From contig CAKUGR010000023.1 in assembly GCA_934654775.1 (NCBI GenBank), forward strand, positions 1-5,623: 5,623 nt of DNA, written 5' to 3'. Shown in pieces: positions 1 to 5,593 of this stretch; position 1 is the first letter of the stretch, and the number at the start of each line of letters is the position of its first letter. This stretch comes from an uncultured Collinsella sp. GTDB lineage: Bacteria > Actinomycetota > Coriobacteriia > Coriobacteriales > Coriobacteriaceae. The notes under the pieces were generated by a model. That model saw only the letters and a program-made list of their open reading frames with translations. It made no database searches and had not been told where the DNA came from. The position numbers and the translations under genes are program-made.

Positions 1-1
1 T

Positions 2-80
2 TGTCGGCCTGATCCGCGGTCTTTCATGCAGCAGGGGCTCTCAATGTTTTTATGTCCTGCTCATATCGTCTCTGCCGACA
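2..80. repeat. Nested inverted repeats upstream of the CPBP gene
   Basis: TGTCGGC at 2-8 is matched by its exact reverse complement GCCGACA at 74-80. Inside this pair, ATGCAGCAGG (26-35) pairs with CCTGCTCAT (56-64) except for one bulged C. Together they could fold into a long stem with an inner hairpin, either in the mRNA leader of the downstream gene or as part of a dispersed repeat. A GGAACGTCCC motif at 86-95 follows directly. I see no convincing -35/-10 pair and no T-tract, so this is not an obvious terminator. The pairing is visible in the sequence; any function is a guess. Confidence 0.35.
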
Positions 81-110
81 GTTAAGGAACGTCCCCAAGT
101 GCCGGGTTTT

Positions 111-117
111 GAGGAGG
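111..117 (+). promoter_or_regulatory. Shine-Dalgarno site deciding the CPBP start
   Basis: GAGGAGG lies 5 nt before the ATG at 123. It supports that ATG over the in-frame GTG at 99, which has only a weaker AAGGA (84-88) about 10 nt upstream. Confidence 0.75.
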
Positions 118-122
118 TTGGC

Positions 123-1034
123 ATGCTCAATGCGATGGTTTGGGCGCTTGCCTGTTTTGGCGTCGTCGCTGCCGATATTGCCCTGAGCGTCGTTTTGTTC
201 TCCGCCCTTGGCGTCGCATCGGTGTTCATGGGTTTTTCGATCGACGACCTCGACATTCAATTGCTTCAGGCCGCCGCGCAGACGGCGTCGTTTTTGATGG
301 CGCTGCTGTGGTGGCGTTATTTATGGCCGCGCTCGTTTATGGCTCGCTGGCAAAGCGAGCGCCCGCTCGGTGGGGGAGCGCGCGGCGCGTGGAGGCGCAT
401 TGCCTGCGTTATCGTGATCGGTCTGGCCTTGCAGGTGGTCGTTGGCTACGTGACCGACGCCGTGTTGTCGCTGCTGCCCGAGGCCGCGGCCGATTACAGC
501 GAGCTCGTCGAGGAAACGGGCATGGGCGATACCAGTTTTCTAGCCGTCCTCACCACGGTGCTCGGCGCCCCCTTTTGCGAAGAGCTGCTGGTACGCGGCA
601 TCATTTTTGAGTTTTCGCTCCGAGCGTTTAACCCGCAGTGCCGTCCGCTCTGGAAGCGTCGGCGCCGTGCGCAGGCGCAAGAAGGCGCCATGGTACCCTG
701 GGCGGACCCAAGCACCTGGGGCATCGCCGCGGCAATCGTGTTGCAGGCGGCGGTCTTTGGTTTTATGCACATGAACTGGGTGCAGGGCTGCTACGCGGGC
801 GCCGCCGGCATCATCTTTGGCTGGGTGCTCGTGACGACCGGAAAACTCCGCTACACCATCCTGCTTCACTTTGCCTTTAACGCCGGGTCGTACCTCATGA
901 CGTTGCTCTGGTTTGTGACCACGCCGCTCGACGTGGTCATCACGGTCGTTATCGCCGGCGTCATCCTCGTGGAGGCCATGCGCTCGCTGCGCCACGCGTG
1001 TGGGGCGGACGCAGCGATCGCACCGCTGCGCTAG
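123..1034 (+). CDS. CPBP family intramembrane glutamic endopeptidase
   Basis: This is a polytopic membrane protein of 303 aa from the ATG at 123. All three CPBP (Abi/CAAX protease-like) motifs are present: EExxxR as E153-E154-LLV-R158, FxxxH as FGFMH ending at H216, and HxxxN as H249-FAF-N253. These form the membrane-embedded active site in the family, which includes Rce1-like proteases, bacteriocin-processing or self-immunity proteins and many members of unknown substrate. I see about eight hydrophobic segments, roughly at residues 2-38 (two), 49-68, 92-118, 138-166, 199-217, 222-240, 245-264 and 269-286. An unusual Arg-rich stretch (KRRRR, about 178-182) lies between motifs 1 and 2, probably in a cytoplasmic loop. 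No peptide or bacteriocin gene is adjacent, so the substrate is unknown. The gene stands alone on its strand and its stop codon overlaps the convergent ygiQ stop. Family assignment is firm; the exact role is not. Confidence 0.93.
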   Translation: MLNAMVWALACFGVVAADIALSVVLFSALGVASVFMGFSIDDLDIQLLQAAAQTASFLMALLWWRYLWPRSFMARWQSERPLGGGARGAWRRIACVIVIGLALQVVVGYVTDAVLSLLPEAAADYSELVEETGMGDTSFLAVLTTVLGAPFCEELLVRGIIFEFSLRAFNPQCRPLWKRRRRAQAQEGAMVPWADPSTWGIAAAIVLQAAVFGFMHMNWVQGCYAGAAGIIFGWVLVTTGKLRYTILLHFAFNAGSYLMTLLWFVTTPLDVVITVVIAGVILVEAMRSLRHACGADAAIAPLR

Positions 1035-3157
1035 TTGCGGCGCCCGCCTCCGTTGGCGCCCTGGCGTCCCTGGGCCGCGCGATTGCGCCCTGCGGTGTCC
1101 TGCGCACGTGACATGCCGCCGTGCCCCTTGCTGCCCTTGGGCCCCTTGCCGGCGGCACCACCGTGCGGTTTGCCACCCTTCTTGCCAGTCCCGTGTCCGC
1201 CGCTGGCAGACGTCTCGCCCGGGCGCGGCGGCACGGGGCGAATCAGGCAGTGCTTGGTGTAGCCAATCAAGTCGCGACGGCCGGCCTTCTCCAGCGCCTC
1301 GCGCACGAGCTTGTAGTTCTCGGGCTTGCGATACTGAATCAACGCACGCTGCATGGCTTTCTCGTGCGGGTCGCGCGCCACGTAGATCGGCTGCATGGTA
1401 CGCGGATCCACGCCGGTGTAGTACATGCAGGTCGACATGGTGGACGGGGTGGGGTAGAAGTCCTGAACCTGCTCGGGCATGTAACCCATGTCGCGCACGG
1501 CCTCGGCAAGGTCCACGGCTTCCTTCATCGTCGAGCCGGGGTGGCTCGAGATCAGATACGGCACCACGTACTGTTTGAGTCCGTACTCACGATTCAAGCG
1601 CTCAAATTTGCGGCAGAACGCGTCGTAGACGGCGCGGCTCGGCTTGCCCATCACGGAGAGCACCGCATCGCTCACGTGCTCGGGCGCCACGCGCAGCTGG
1701 CCCGAGACATGGTGCTCCAGCAGCTCGCGCAAAAACTCGTCCGAGGCGTCGGCCATGGTGTAGTCAAAGCGGATGCCGCTGCGCACGAAGACCTTCTTGA
1801 CGCCTGGCAGCTGGCGCAGGTCGCGCAGCAGCTGCGTGTAGCCGCTCTCGTCGACCACCATGTTCTTGCATACGCTCGGCCACAGGCAGCGCTTGTTCTT
1901 GCATACGCCGTGCTTGAGCTGCTTGTCGCAGGCCGGACGGCTAAAGTTGGCCGTCGGTCCGCCCACGTCGTTGATGTAGCCCTTAAACTCCGGGTCGTGC
2001 GTGAGCAGCTCGGCCTCGCGCATGATCGAGTCGTGGCTGCGCATCTGCAACACGCGGCCCTGGTGGAAGGTGAGGGCGCAAAACGAGCACTCGCCAAAAC
2101 AGCCGCGGTTGGAGCTAATGGAAAATTTGATCTCGGCAAAGGCCGGTACGCCGCCCGCCGCATCGTAGTCGGGATGCCAGTCGCGCGCGTAGGGGAGCTC
2201 GGCGACCTCGTCCATCTCGTCGGTGGTGAGCGTTGCCGACGGCGGGTTCTGCACAACGTAGACGTTGTTGGGATAGGGCTCCACCAGGCGATGCCCGGTG
2301 ATGGGGTCCATGTTTTGCTGCTGCACGTTAAAGCTGCGTGCGTAGTTGAGCTTGTCGGACGAAAGGTCGTCCCAGCTGGGCAGCAGGTCGTAGTCGTAGA
2401 CTTCGTCGAGCGAGCTGGTACGGTAGACGGTGCCGTTGATGTAGGTGATCTGGTCGATGGGCAGCCCGGCGTCGAGCGCGTCGGCGATCTCGACGATCGC
2501 GTGCTCTCCCATGCCGTAGATGAGGATGTCGGCACCCGAGTCGAGCAGTACCGAGCGCTTGAGCTTGTCCTGCCAGTAGTCGTAGTGGGCCAGACGGCGC
2601 AGGCTCGCCTCGATGCCGCCGATGATGATGGGCGCTTCTTTGAACGTCTGGCGGATGAGGTTGCCGTAGACCGTGACGGCACGATTGGGGCGGTGCCCCT
2701 CCTCGCCACCGGGGGTATAGGCGTCGGTGTGGCGGCGGTGCTTGGTCACCGAATAGTGGTTGACCATGGAGTCCATGTTGCCGGCGCTGACGAGAAAGCC
2801 CAGGCGCGGCTCGCCGAGCACCGTGATGCTGGCGGGGTCGGTCCAGTCGGGCTGACAGATGATGCCCACTTTGTAGCCGTGCGCGTCGAGTACGCGGCTG
2901 ATGATGGCCATGCCAAAGCTGGGGTGGTCCACGTAGGCGTCGCCGCAGATGTAGACAAAGTCGCACTGGTCCCAACCGCGCGCATCCATGTCGGCGCGGC
3001 TGACGGGGAGGAACTTGTCGCGGCCCGGGCGCCAGGGGCGGGCGGGTGTGGCCTTGGCGGTTGTGGCCTGCGCCTTACCGCCGCGCTTTTGCAGCTGGCC
3101 TTGTTTGCCCTGCTGACTGCGCTGGTTGTTCTGAGCGTGCTGAGGCTTTTTTGCCAC
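1031..3157 (-). CDS. ygiQ: YgiQ family radical SAM protein
   Basis: The product is 708 aa from a GTG at 3157, close to E. coli YgiQ in length. YgiQ proteins are radical SAM enzymes (4Fe-4S plus S-adenosylmethionine) of unknown substrate. Family landmarks appear in order: GDAYVDHPSFG (about 72-82), GNMDSM (126-131), GGIEASLRR (180-188) and the cluster motif CFGECSFC, giving C353-C357-C360. Next come NDVGGPTANF (396-405), a second cysteine set C410-x8-C419-x4-C424-x5-C430, RSGIRFDY (459-466) and APEHVS (491-496). HPGS (539-542) and DFYPTPSTMSTCMYYTG (566-582) complete the series. The first 45 or so residues are basic and Gln-rich. The last 66 are Gly/Lys/Arg-rich and look disordered; E. coli YgiQ also has a basic tail, from memory. 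The reading frame is open upstream to 3331, but family homology begins only near residue 49, and GGGAGG next to the GTG supports the shorter form. The gene is cytosolic and monocistronic. Assignment is very secure; biochemical function is unknown. Confidence 0.96.
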   Translation of the reverse strand: MAKKPQHAQNNQRSQQGKQGQLQKRGGKAQATTAKATPARPWRPGRDKFLPVSRADMDARGWDQCDFVYICGDAYVDHPSFGMAIISRVLDAHGYKVGIICQPDWTDPASITVLGEPRLGFLVSAGNMDSMVNHYSVTKHRRHTDAYTPGGEEGHRPNRAVTVYGNLIRQTFKEAPIIIGGIEASLRRLAHYDYWQDKLKRSVLLDSGADILIYGMGEHAIVEIADALDAGLPIDQITYINGTVYRTSSLDEVYDYDLLPSWDDLSSDKLNYARSFNVQQQNMDPITGHRLVEPYPNNVYVVQNPPSATLTTDEMDEVAELPYARDWHPDYDAAGGVPAFAEIKFSISSNRGCFGECSFCALTFHQGRVLQMRSHDSIMREAELLTHDPEFKGYINDVGGPTANFSRPACDKQLKHGVCKNKRCLWPSVCKNMVVDESGYTQLLRDLRQLPGVKKVFVRSGIRFDYTMADASDEFLRELLEHHVSGQLRVAPEHVSDAVLSVMGKPSRAVYDAFCRKFERLNREYGLKQYVVPYLISSHPGSTMKEAVDLAEAVRDMGYMPEQVQDFYPTPSTMSTCMYYTGVDPRTMQPIYVARDPHEKAMQRALIQYRKPENYKLVREALEKAGRRDLIGYTKHCLIRPVPPRPGETSASGGHGTGKKGGKPHGGAAGKGPKGSKGHGGMSRAQDTAGRNRAAQGRQGANGGGRRN

Positions 3158-3160
3158 GAT

Positions 3161-3167
3161 CCCTCCC
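3161..3167 (-). promoter_or_regulatory. Shine-Dalgarno site for ygiQ (GTG start)
   Basis: Read on the minus strand, GGGAGGG ends 3 nt before the GTG at 3157 (4 nt from the GGAGG core). The spacing is tight, but it is the only good site near the beginning of the basic N-terminal tail. Confidence 0.6.
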
Positions 3168-3191
3168 GGTGTTTGTATGCTGCACGTAATA

Positions 3192-3197
3192 ATTGTA
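3192..3197 (-). promoter_or_regulatory. Candidate -10 box for ygiQ
   Basis: On the minus strand this reads TACAAT, 5 of 6 matches to TATAAT. It would start transcription near 3185 and give a leader of about 28 nt. No good -35 lies 17 nt upstream. That position is occupied by the inverted repeat at 3198-3232, which would fit a promoter controlled or activated by a DNA-binding protein. Confidence 0.35.
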
Positions 3198-3232
3198 ACC
3201 AGTCTTTTTGGGACGGGGCTAAAAAGACTGGT
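3198..3232. repeat. Perfect 12-bp inverted repeat at the ygiQ promoter
   Basis: ACCAGTCTTTTT (3198-3209) and AAAAAGACTGGT (3221-3232) are exact reverse complements around an 11-nt spacer, GGGACGGGGCT. The repeat directly abuts the candidate ygiQ -10 box. No T-tract follows on either strand, which argues against an ordinary terminator. An operator for a dimeric regulator, or an RNA hairpin in a transcript crossing the region, is more plausible. Another CAGTC/GACTG pair lies at 3270-3274 and 3286-3290, also with an 11-nt spacer. Confidence 0.55.
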
Positions 3233-3396
3233 GGAGTACACGAGCTGATGAGTGAGAGCGTCGCTAAGCCAGTCGATTGTTTCCAGACTGTGTATCTGCG
3301 CGTTGGGGAACTCGTCTCGCACGCACGCCATGTTGTCAATGGGTTACAGTATGAACGGTGGCTATGTTTCCGCCAACGCACGAGAGAGTCGTCAAC

Positions 3397-3403
3397 AAGG
3401 AGG
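3397..3403 (+). promoter_or_regulatory. Shine-Dalgarno site deciding the DUF1275 start
   Basis: AAGGAGG lies 10 nt before the ATG at 3414. The nearer ATG at 3404 touches the site and is out of frame. The spacing is slightly long, but this site places the start where family similarity begins and excludes the longer in-frame extension to 3252. Confidence 0.7.
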
Positions 3404-3413
3404 ATGCAAGACG

Positions 3414-4130
3414 ATGCAGCGTGCCAAACAGATATCGGAGTCTATTGAGCTGGGCATCATCTTGGCGCTCGCCGGTGGCTTTATGGACGTTTATTCGTAC
3501 ATTGGGCGCGACCATGTTTTCGCCAACGCGCAGACGGGCAACATCCTGCTCGTGGGTGTGAGCATCTCGGAGGGCAACTGGGCGCTGGCGGGACGCTATT
3601 TCTTTCCCGTGGTGTCGTTTGCCGTGGGCATTATGCTTGCCGACCTGGTTCACGAGCGGTTTGGCAGTGTGATTCACTGGCGCCAGGTGACGGTGTTCTT
3701 TGAAGCCGTCATCTTGCTGGGCGTGAGCTTTATCCCGGGCGGCGATTTCAACCTGCTTGCCAACTGCCTCACTTCGTTTGCCTGCGGCATGCAGGTCGAG
3801 AGCTTCCGCAAGATTCACGGTCACGGCATCGCCACGACCATGTGCATTGGCAACTTGCGCAACGCGCTGCAAAACGTGGACGATTACATCATCACCCACA
3901 AGCGCGGCTTTTTGGAAAACGGCCTGCTGTACTTTGGCGTGATCTTTACCTTTGTGTTTGGCGCCGTGCTGGGCAACTGGTGTATTGAGCGCATGGGCCT
4001 GCACGCCATCGTCGTGGCGAGTGTGCTGCTGTTTGTCGCGTTTGCCATCATGTTCATCGACCGCGAGCGCGACTTGCGTTTTCGCTGGAAGGTTGCGGCC
4101 GAGGCTTGGAAAGAGGGCTGTCGAAAGTAA
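3414..4130 (+). CDS. YoaK/DUF1275 family membrane protein
   Basis: The product is a 238-aa inner-membrane protein of the YoaK (DUF1275, PF06912) family, whose biochemical role is not established; some describe it as a putative permease. The two signature regions are clear: GGFMDVYSYI at 21-30 followed by ANAQTGN at 37-43, and CGMQVESFRK (124-133) followed by ATTMCIGNLRN (140-150). Hydrophobic segments lie near 11-30, 61-81, 90-106, 113-127, 168-188 and 194-214. A short basic tail ends the protein. The length is usual for the family and I see no truncation. The start is set by AAGGAGG at 3397-3403. The gene is transcribed divergently from ygiQ and ends 4 nt before a strong terminator, so it is probably a single-gene unit. 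Codon use is relaxed (15 of 21 Phe codons are TTT), unlike the following alcohol dehydrogenase gene. No neighbour suggests a substrate. Confidence 0.92.
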   Translation: MQRAKQISESIELGIILALAGGFMDVYSYIGRDHVFANAQTGNILLVGVSISEGNWALAGRYFFPVVSFAVGIMLADLVHERFGSVIHWRQVTVFFEAVILLGVSFIPGGDFNLLANCLTSFACGMQVESFRKIHGHGIATTMCIGNLRNALQNVDDYIITHKRGFLENGLLYFGVIFTFVFGAVLGNWCIERMGLHAIVVASVLLFVAFAIMFIDRERDLRFRWKVAAEAWKEGCRK

Positions 4131-4134
4131 CCGA

Positions 4135-4172
4135 ATGCGGCAGAGGGGTTGTCCCTTTGCCGCATAATTTTT
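4135..4172 (+). terminator. Intrinsic terminator of the DUF1275 gene
   Basis: A 13-bp stem is formed by ATGCGGCAGAGGG (4135-4147) and CCCTTTGCCGCAT (4153-4165), with a single G-U pair and a GTTGT loop. AATTTTT (4166-4172) follows. It begins 4 nt after the stop codon and separates this gene from the next. Confidence 0.9.
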
Positions 4173-4181
4173 CATCATACG

Positions 4182-4236
4182 TTGAAACGCTTTAACAATT
4201 TTGACGTTCTCACGTGTTTTTTGTTTCAAAAGCGTT
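4182..4236 (+). promoter_or_regulatory. Candidate promoter/operator region of the fucO-like gene
   Basis: A TTGACG hexamer at 4201-4206 resembles a -35 box (5 of 6). At 17 nt spacing the matching -10 would be TTTCAA (4224-4229), which is poor (3 of 6); TAGGAT (4236-4241) is a better -10 but has no good partner. Two boxes in opposite orientation flank the TTGACG: AACGCTTTAACAA at 4186-4198, and AACGCTTTTGAAACAA on the minus strand at 4221-4236. The first box, extended to TTGAAACGCTTTAACAA (4182-4198), ends in TTAACAA, a perfect half-site of the redox repressor Rex as known in Clostridia, but its left half matches poorly. The AAACGCTTT core also recalls LacI-family operators. The repeats are visible; the regulator is a guess. 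Confidence 0.4.
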
Positions 4237-4253
4237 AGGATGGGACTCATAGC

Positions 4254-4276
4254 GTGGGGCGTAATGGGTGCCCCGC
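4254..4276 (+). other. Small hairpin in the fucO-like leader
   Basis: GTGGGGC (4254-4260) can pair with GCCCCGC (4270-4276), a 7-bp stem with one G-U pair and a 9-nt loop. It ends 7 nt before the Shine-Dalgarno site. It lacks a T-tract, so it is not a terminator. It could stabilise the mRNA or affect ribosome access, or be chance in GC-rich DNA. Confidence 0.3.
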
Positions 4277-4283
4277 ACACGAT

Positions 4284-4289
4284 GGGAGG
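4284..4289 (+). promoter_or_regulatory. Shine-Dalgarno site of the fucO-like gene
   Basis: GGGAGG lies 6 nt before the ATG at 4296. It sets the start at MANRF, the same beginning as E. coli FucO from memory, and excludes the in-frame extension to 4254. Confidence 0.85.
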
Positions 4290-4295
4290 CTATCA

Positions 4296-5462
4296 ATGGC
4301 TAATCGTTTCGTTCTCAACACCATCTCTTATCATGGTTCCGGCGCCATCAAGGAGATCCCCGGCGAGCTCCAGCGTCGTGGCTACAAGAAGATTTTCGTC
4401 TGCTCCGACCCCGATCTGGTCAAGTTTGGCGTTACCGCTAAGGTGACCGACGAGCTCGACGCCGCCGGCATCGCTTGGAGCCTCTACTCCGAGATCAAGC
4501 CCAACCCCACCATCCAGAACGTCAAGGACGGCGTCGAGGCCTTCAAGGCCGCCGAGGCTGACGCCATCGTGACCATTGGTGGCGGCTCCTCCATGGACAC
4601 CGCTAAGGCCATCGGCATCATCATCAACAACCCCGAGTTCGCCGATGTCCGCAGCCTCGAGGGCGTTGCTCCGACTAAGAATCACGCCGTGTTCACCATC
4701 GCTGTGCCGACGACCGCCGGTACCGCTGCCGAAGTGACCATCAACTACGTCATCACCGACCCCGAGAAGGTCCGCAAGTTCGTGTGCGTCGACACCAACG
4801 ACGCCCCCGAGGTTGCCGTCGTCGACCCCGACATGATGGCTTCCATGCCCGCCGGCCTTACCGCTTCCACTGGTATGGACGCTCTGACCCACGCCATCGA
4901 GGGCTACACCACCAAGGGCGCCTGGGAGCTCTCCGACATGTTCCACTTTGAGGCCATTAAGCTGATCAGCGAGAACCTGCGCGACTCCGTCGCCGAGGCC
5001 AAGTCCGGTCAGCCCGGCTCCGGCCGTGAGGGCATGGCTCTTGGTCAGTATGTCGCCGGCATGGGCTTCTCCAACGTTGGCCTGGGCATCGACCACGCCA
5101 TGGCTCACACCCTGTCCGCTCACTACGACACCCCGCACGGCGTCGCTTGCGCCATGCTGCTGCCGATCGCTATGGAGTTCAACAAGCCGGTTTGCGCCGA
5201 GCGCCTGGCCAAGGTTGCCGTCGCCATGGGCGTTGACACCACGGGCATGAGCACCGACGAGGCTGCCGACGCTGCCATCGCCGCCGTCAAGCAGCTCTCC
5301 GCCGACGTGAACATCCCGCACGTCTGCGAGGCCATGAAGGCCGACGAGATCGAGGTCTTGGCCAAGGACGCCATGGCCGACGCCTGCTTCCCGGGCAACC
5401 CGCGCGAGGCGACGCTCGACGACGTCATCGAGCTCTTCAAGAAGATCTGCCCGGCTGCCTAG
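4296..5462 (+). CDS. fucO: Iron-containing alcohol dehydrogenase, lactaldehyde reductase type
   Basis: The product is 388 aa, the usual length for group III (iron-dependent) alcohol dehydrogenases. FucO interconverts L-lactaldehyde and (S)-1,2-propanediol with NADH/NAD+ in the cytosol, the last step of anaerobic fucose and rhamnose breakdown. The N-terminal domain has the nucleotide-binding GGGSSMDTAKAIG (95-107); D38 aligns with the Asp that gives E. coli FucO its NAD preference. Stretches nearly identical to E. coli FucO as recalled include NNPEFADVRSLEG (111-123), PTTAGTAAEVTINYVITD (138-155) and GQYVAGMGFSNVGLG (250-264). Predicted Fe(II) ligands are D195, H199, H267 and H281, all present. 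A short insertion near 236-244 (SGQPGSGRE) makes it slightly longer than the E. coli protein. No fucose or rhamnose genes are in view, so it could instead act on other short aldehydes or diols. It is monocistronic, with its own leader and terminator. Codon use is strongly optimised (11 of 13 Phe are TTC), implying high expression. Confidence 0.93.
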   Translation: MANRFVLNTISYHGSGAIKEIPGELQRRGYKKIFVCSDPDLVKFGVTAKVTDELDAAGIAWSLYSEIKPNPTIQNVKDGVEAFKAAEADAIVTIGGGSSMDTAKAIGIIINNPEFADVRSLEGVAPTKNHAVFTIAVPTTAGTAAEVTINYVITDPEKVRKFVCVDTNDAPEVAVVDPDMMASMPAGLTASTGMDALTHAIEGYTTKGAWELSDMFHFEAIKLISENLRDSVAEAKSGQPGSGREGMALGQYVAGMGFSNVGLGIDHAMAHTLSAHYDTPHGVACAMLLPIAMEFNKPVCAERLAKVAVAMGVDTTGMSTDEAADAAIAAVKQLSADVNIPHVCEAMKADEIEVLAKDAMADACFPGNPREATLDDVIELFKKICPAA

Positions 5463-5515
5463 CCTAGTTTGGTGGTCCTTCGCCCGTAGGCGTATGGTCT
5501 TTTGACTTGCTGCTG

Positions 5516-5547
5516 GCCCCGCCGTGCTACGCACGGCGGGGCTTTTT
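5516..5547 (+). terminator. Intrinsic terminator of the fucO-like gene
   Basis: GCCCCGCCGTGC (5516-5527) and GCACGGCGGGGC (5531-5542) form a perfect 12-bp GC-rich stem with a TAC loop, followed by TTTTT (5543-5547). It lies 53 nt after the stop codon. There is no A-tract before the stem, so it should work in one direction only. Confidence 0.95.
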
Positions 5548-5554
5548 GTATTCA

Positions 5555-5566
5555 AGACTTTAGTCT
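5555..5566. repeat. Short palindrome after the terminator
   Basis: AGACT (5555-5559) and AGTCT (5562-5566) are inverted around TT. It is followed by GCTGG (5567-5571) and CCAGC (5583-5587), another inverted pair with an 11-nt spacer. Each is short and could be chance, but they cluster next to the hairpin at 5594-5612. Confidence 0.25.
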
Positions 5567-5593
5567 GCTGGGCGCGCAGCGGCCAGCTTCAAC

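Noticed and set aside
99..122. GTG start at 99 for the CPBP gene
   Set aside because: It would add only MPGFEEVG, and the codons for EEV are the GAGGAGG Shine-Dalgarno site of the ATG at 123.
123..1034. Bacteriocin or immunity locus around the CPBP protease
   Set aside because: CPBP proteins can be bacteriocin-linked, but no small peptide gene, transporter or regulator is adjacent in this window.
3198..3232. Bidirectional terminator reading of the 12-bp inverted repeat
   Set aside because: The A/T runs are inside the stem, no T-tract follows on either strand, and no gene ends into it from either side, since the flanking genes diverge.
3158..3331. N-terminal extension of YgiQ to an ATG at 3331
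   Set aside because: The 58 extra residues have no family similarity and cross the candidate promoter and the inverted repeat. GGGAGG next to the GTG at 3157 explains the start.
3252..3413. N-terminal extension of the DUF1275 protein to 3252
   Set aside because: Similarity begins at the ATG at 3414, which has AAGGAGG upstream. The extension is not hydrophobic or family-like apart from one short repeat noted separately.
1121..3448. A 775-codon open frame on the + strand, antisense to ygiQ
   Set aside because: It mirrors the ygiQ gene, whose product carries all family motifs. The antisense product is a Val/Ala/His/Gly-rich mix without recognisable domains, as expected from GC-rich codon bias on the opposite strand.
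3336..4280. A 314-codon open frame on the - strand across the DUF1275 gene
   Set aside because: It covers a gene with clear family motifs and a good ribosome binding site, crosses that gene's terminator, and shows no recognisable domain.
4293..5555. A 420-codon open frame on the - strand, antisense to fucO
   Set aside because: The product is low-complexity Gly/Val/Asp/Leu sequence, caused by the strong codon bias of fucO. It also runs through the terminator hairpin.
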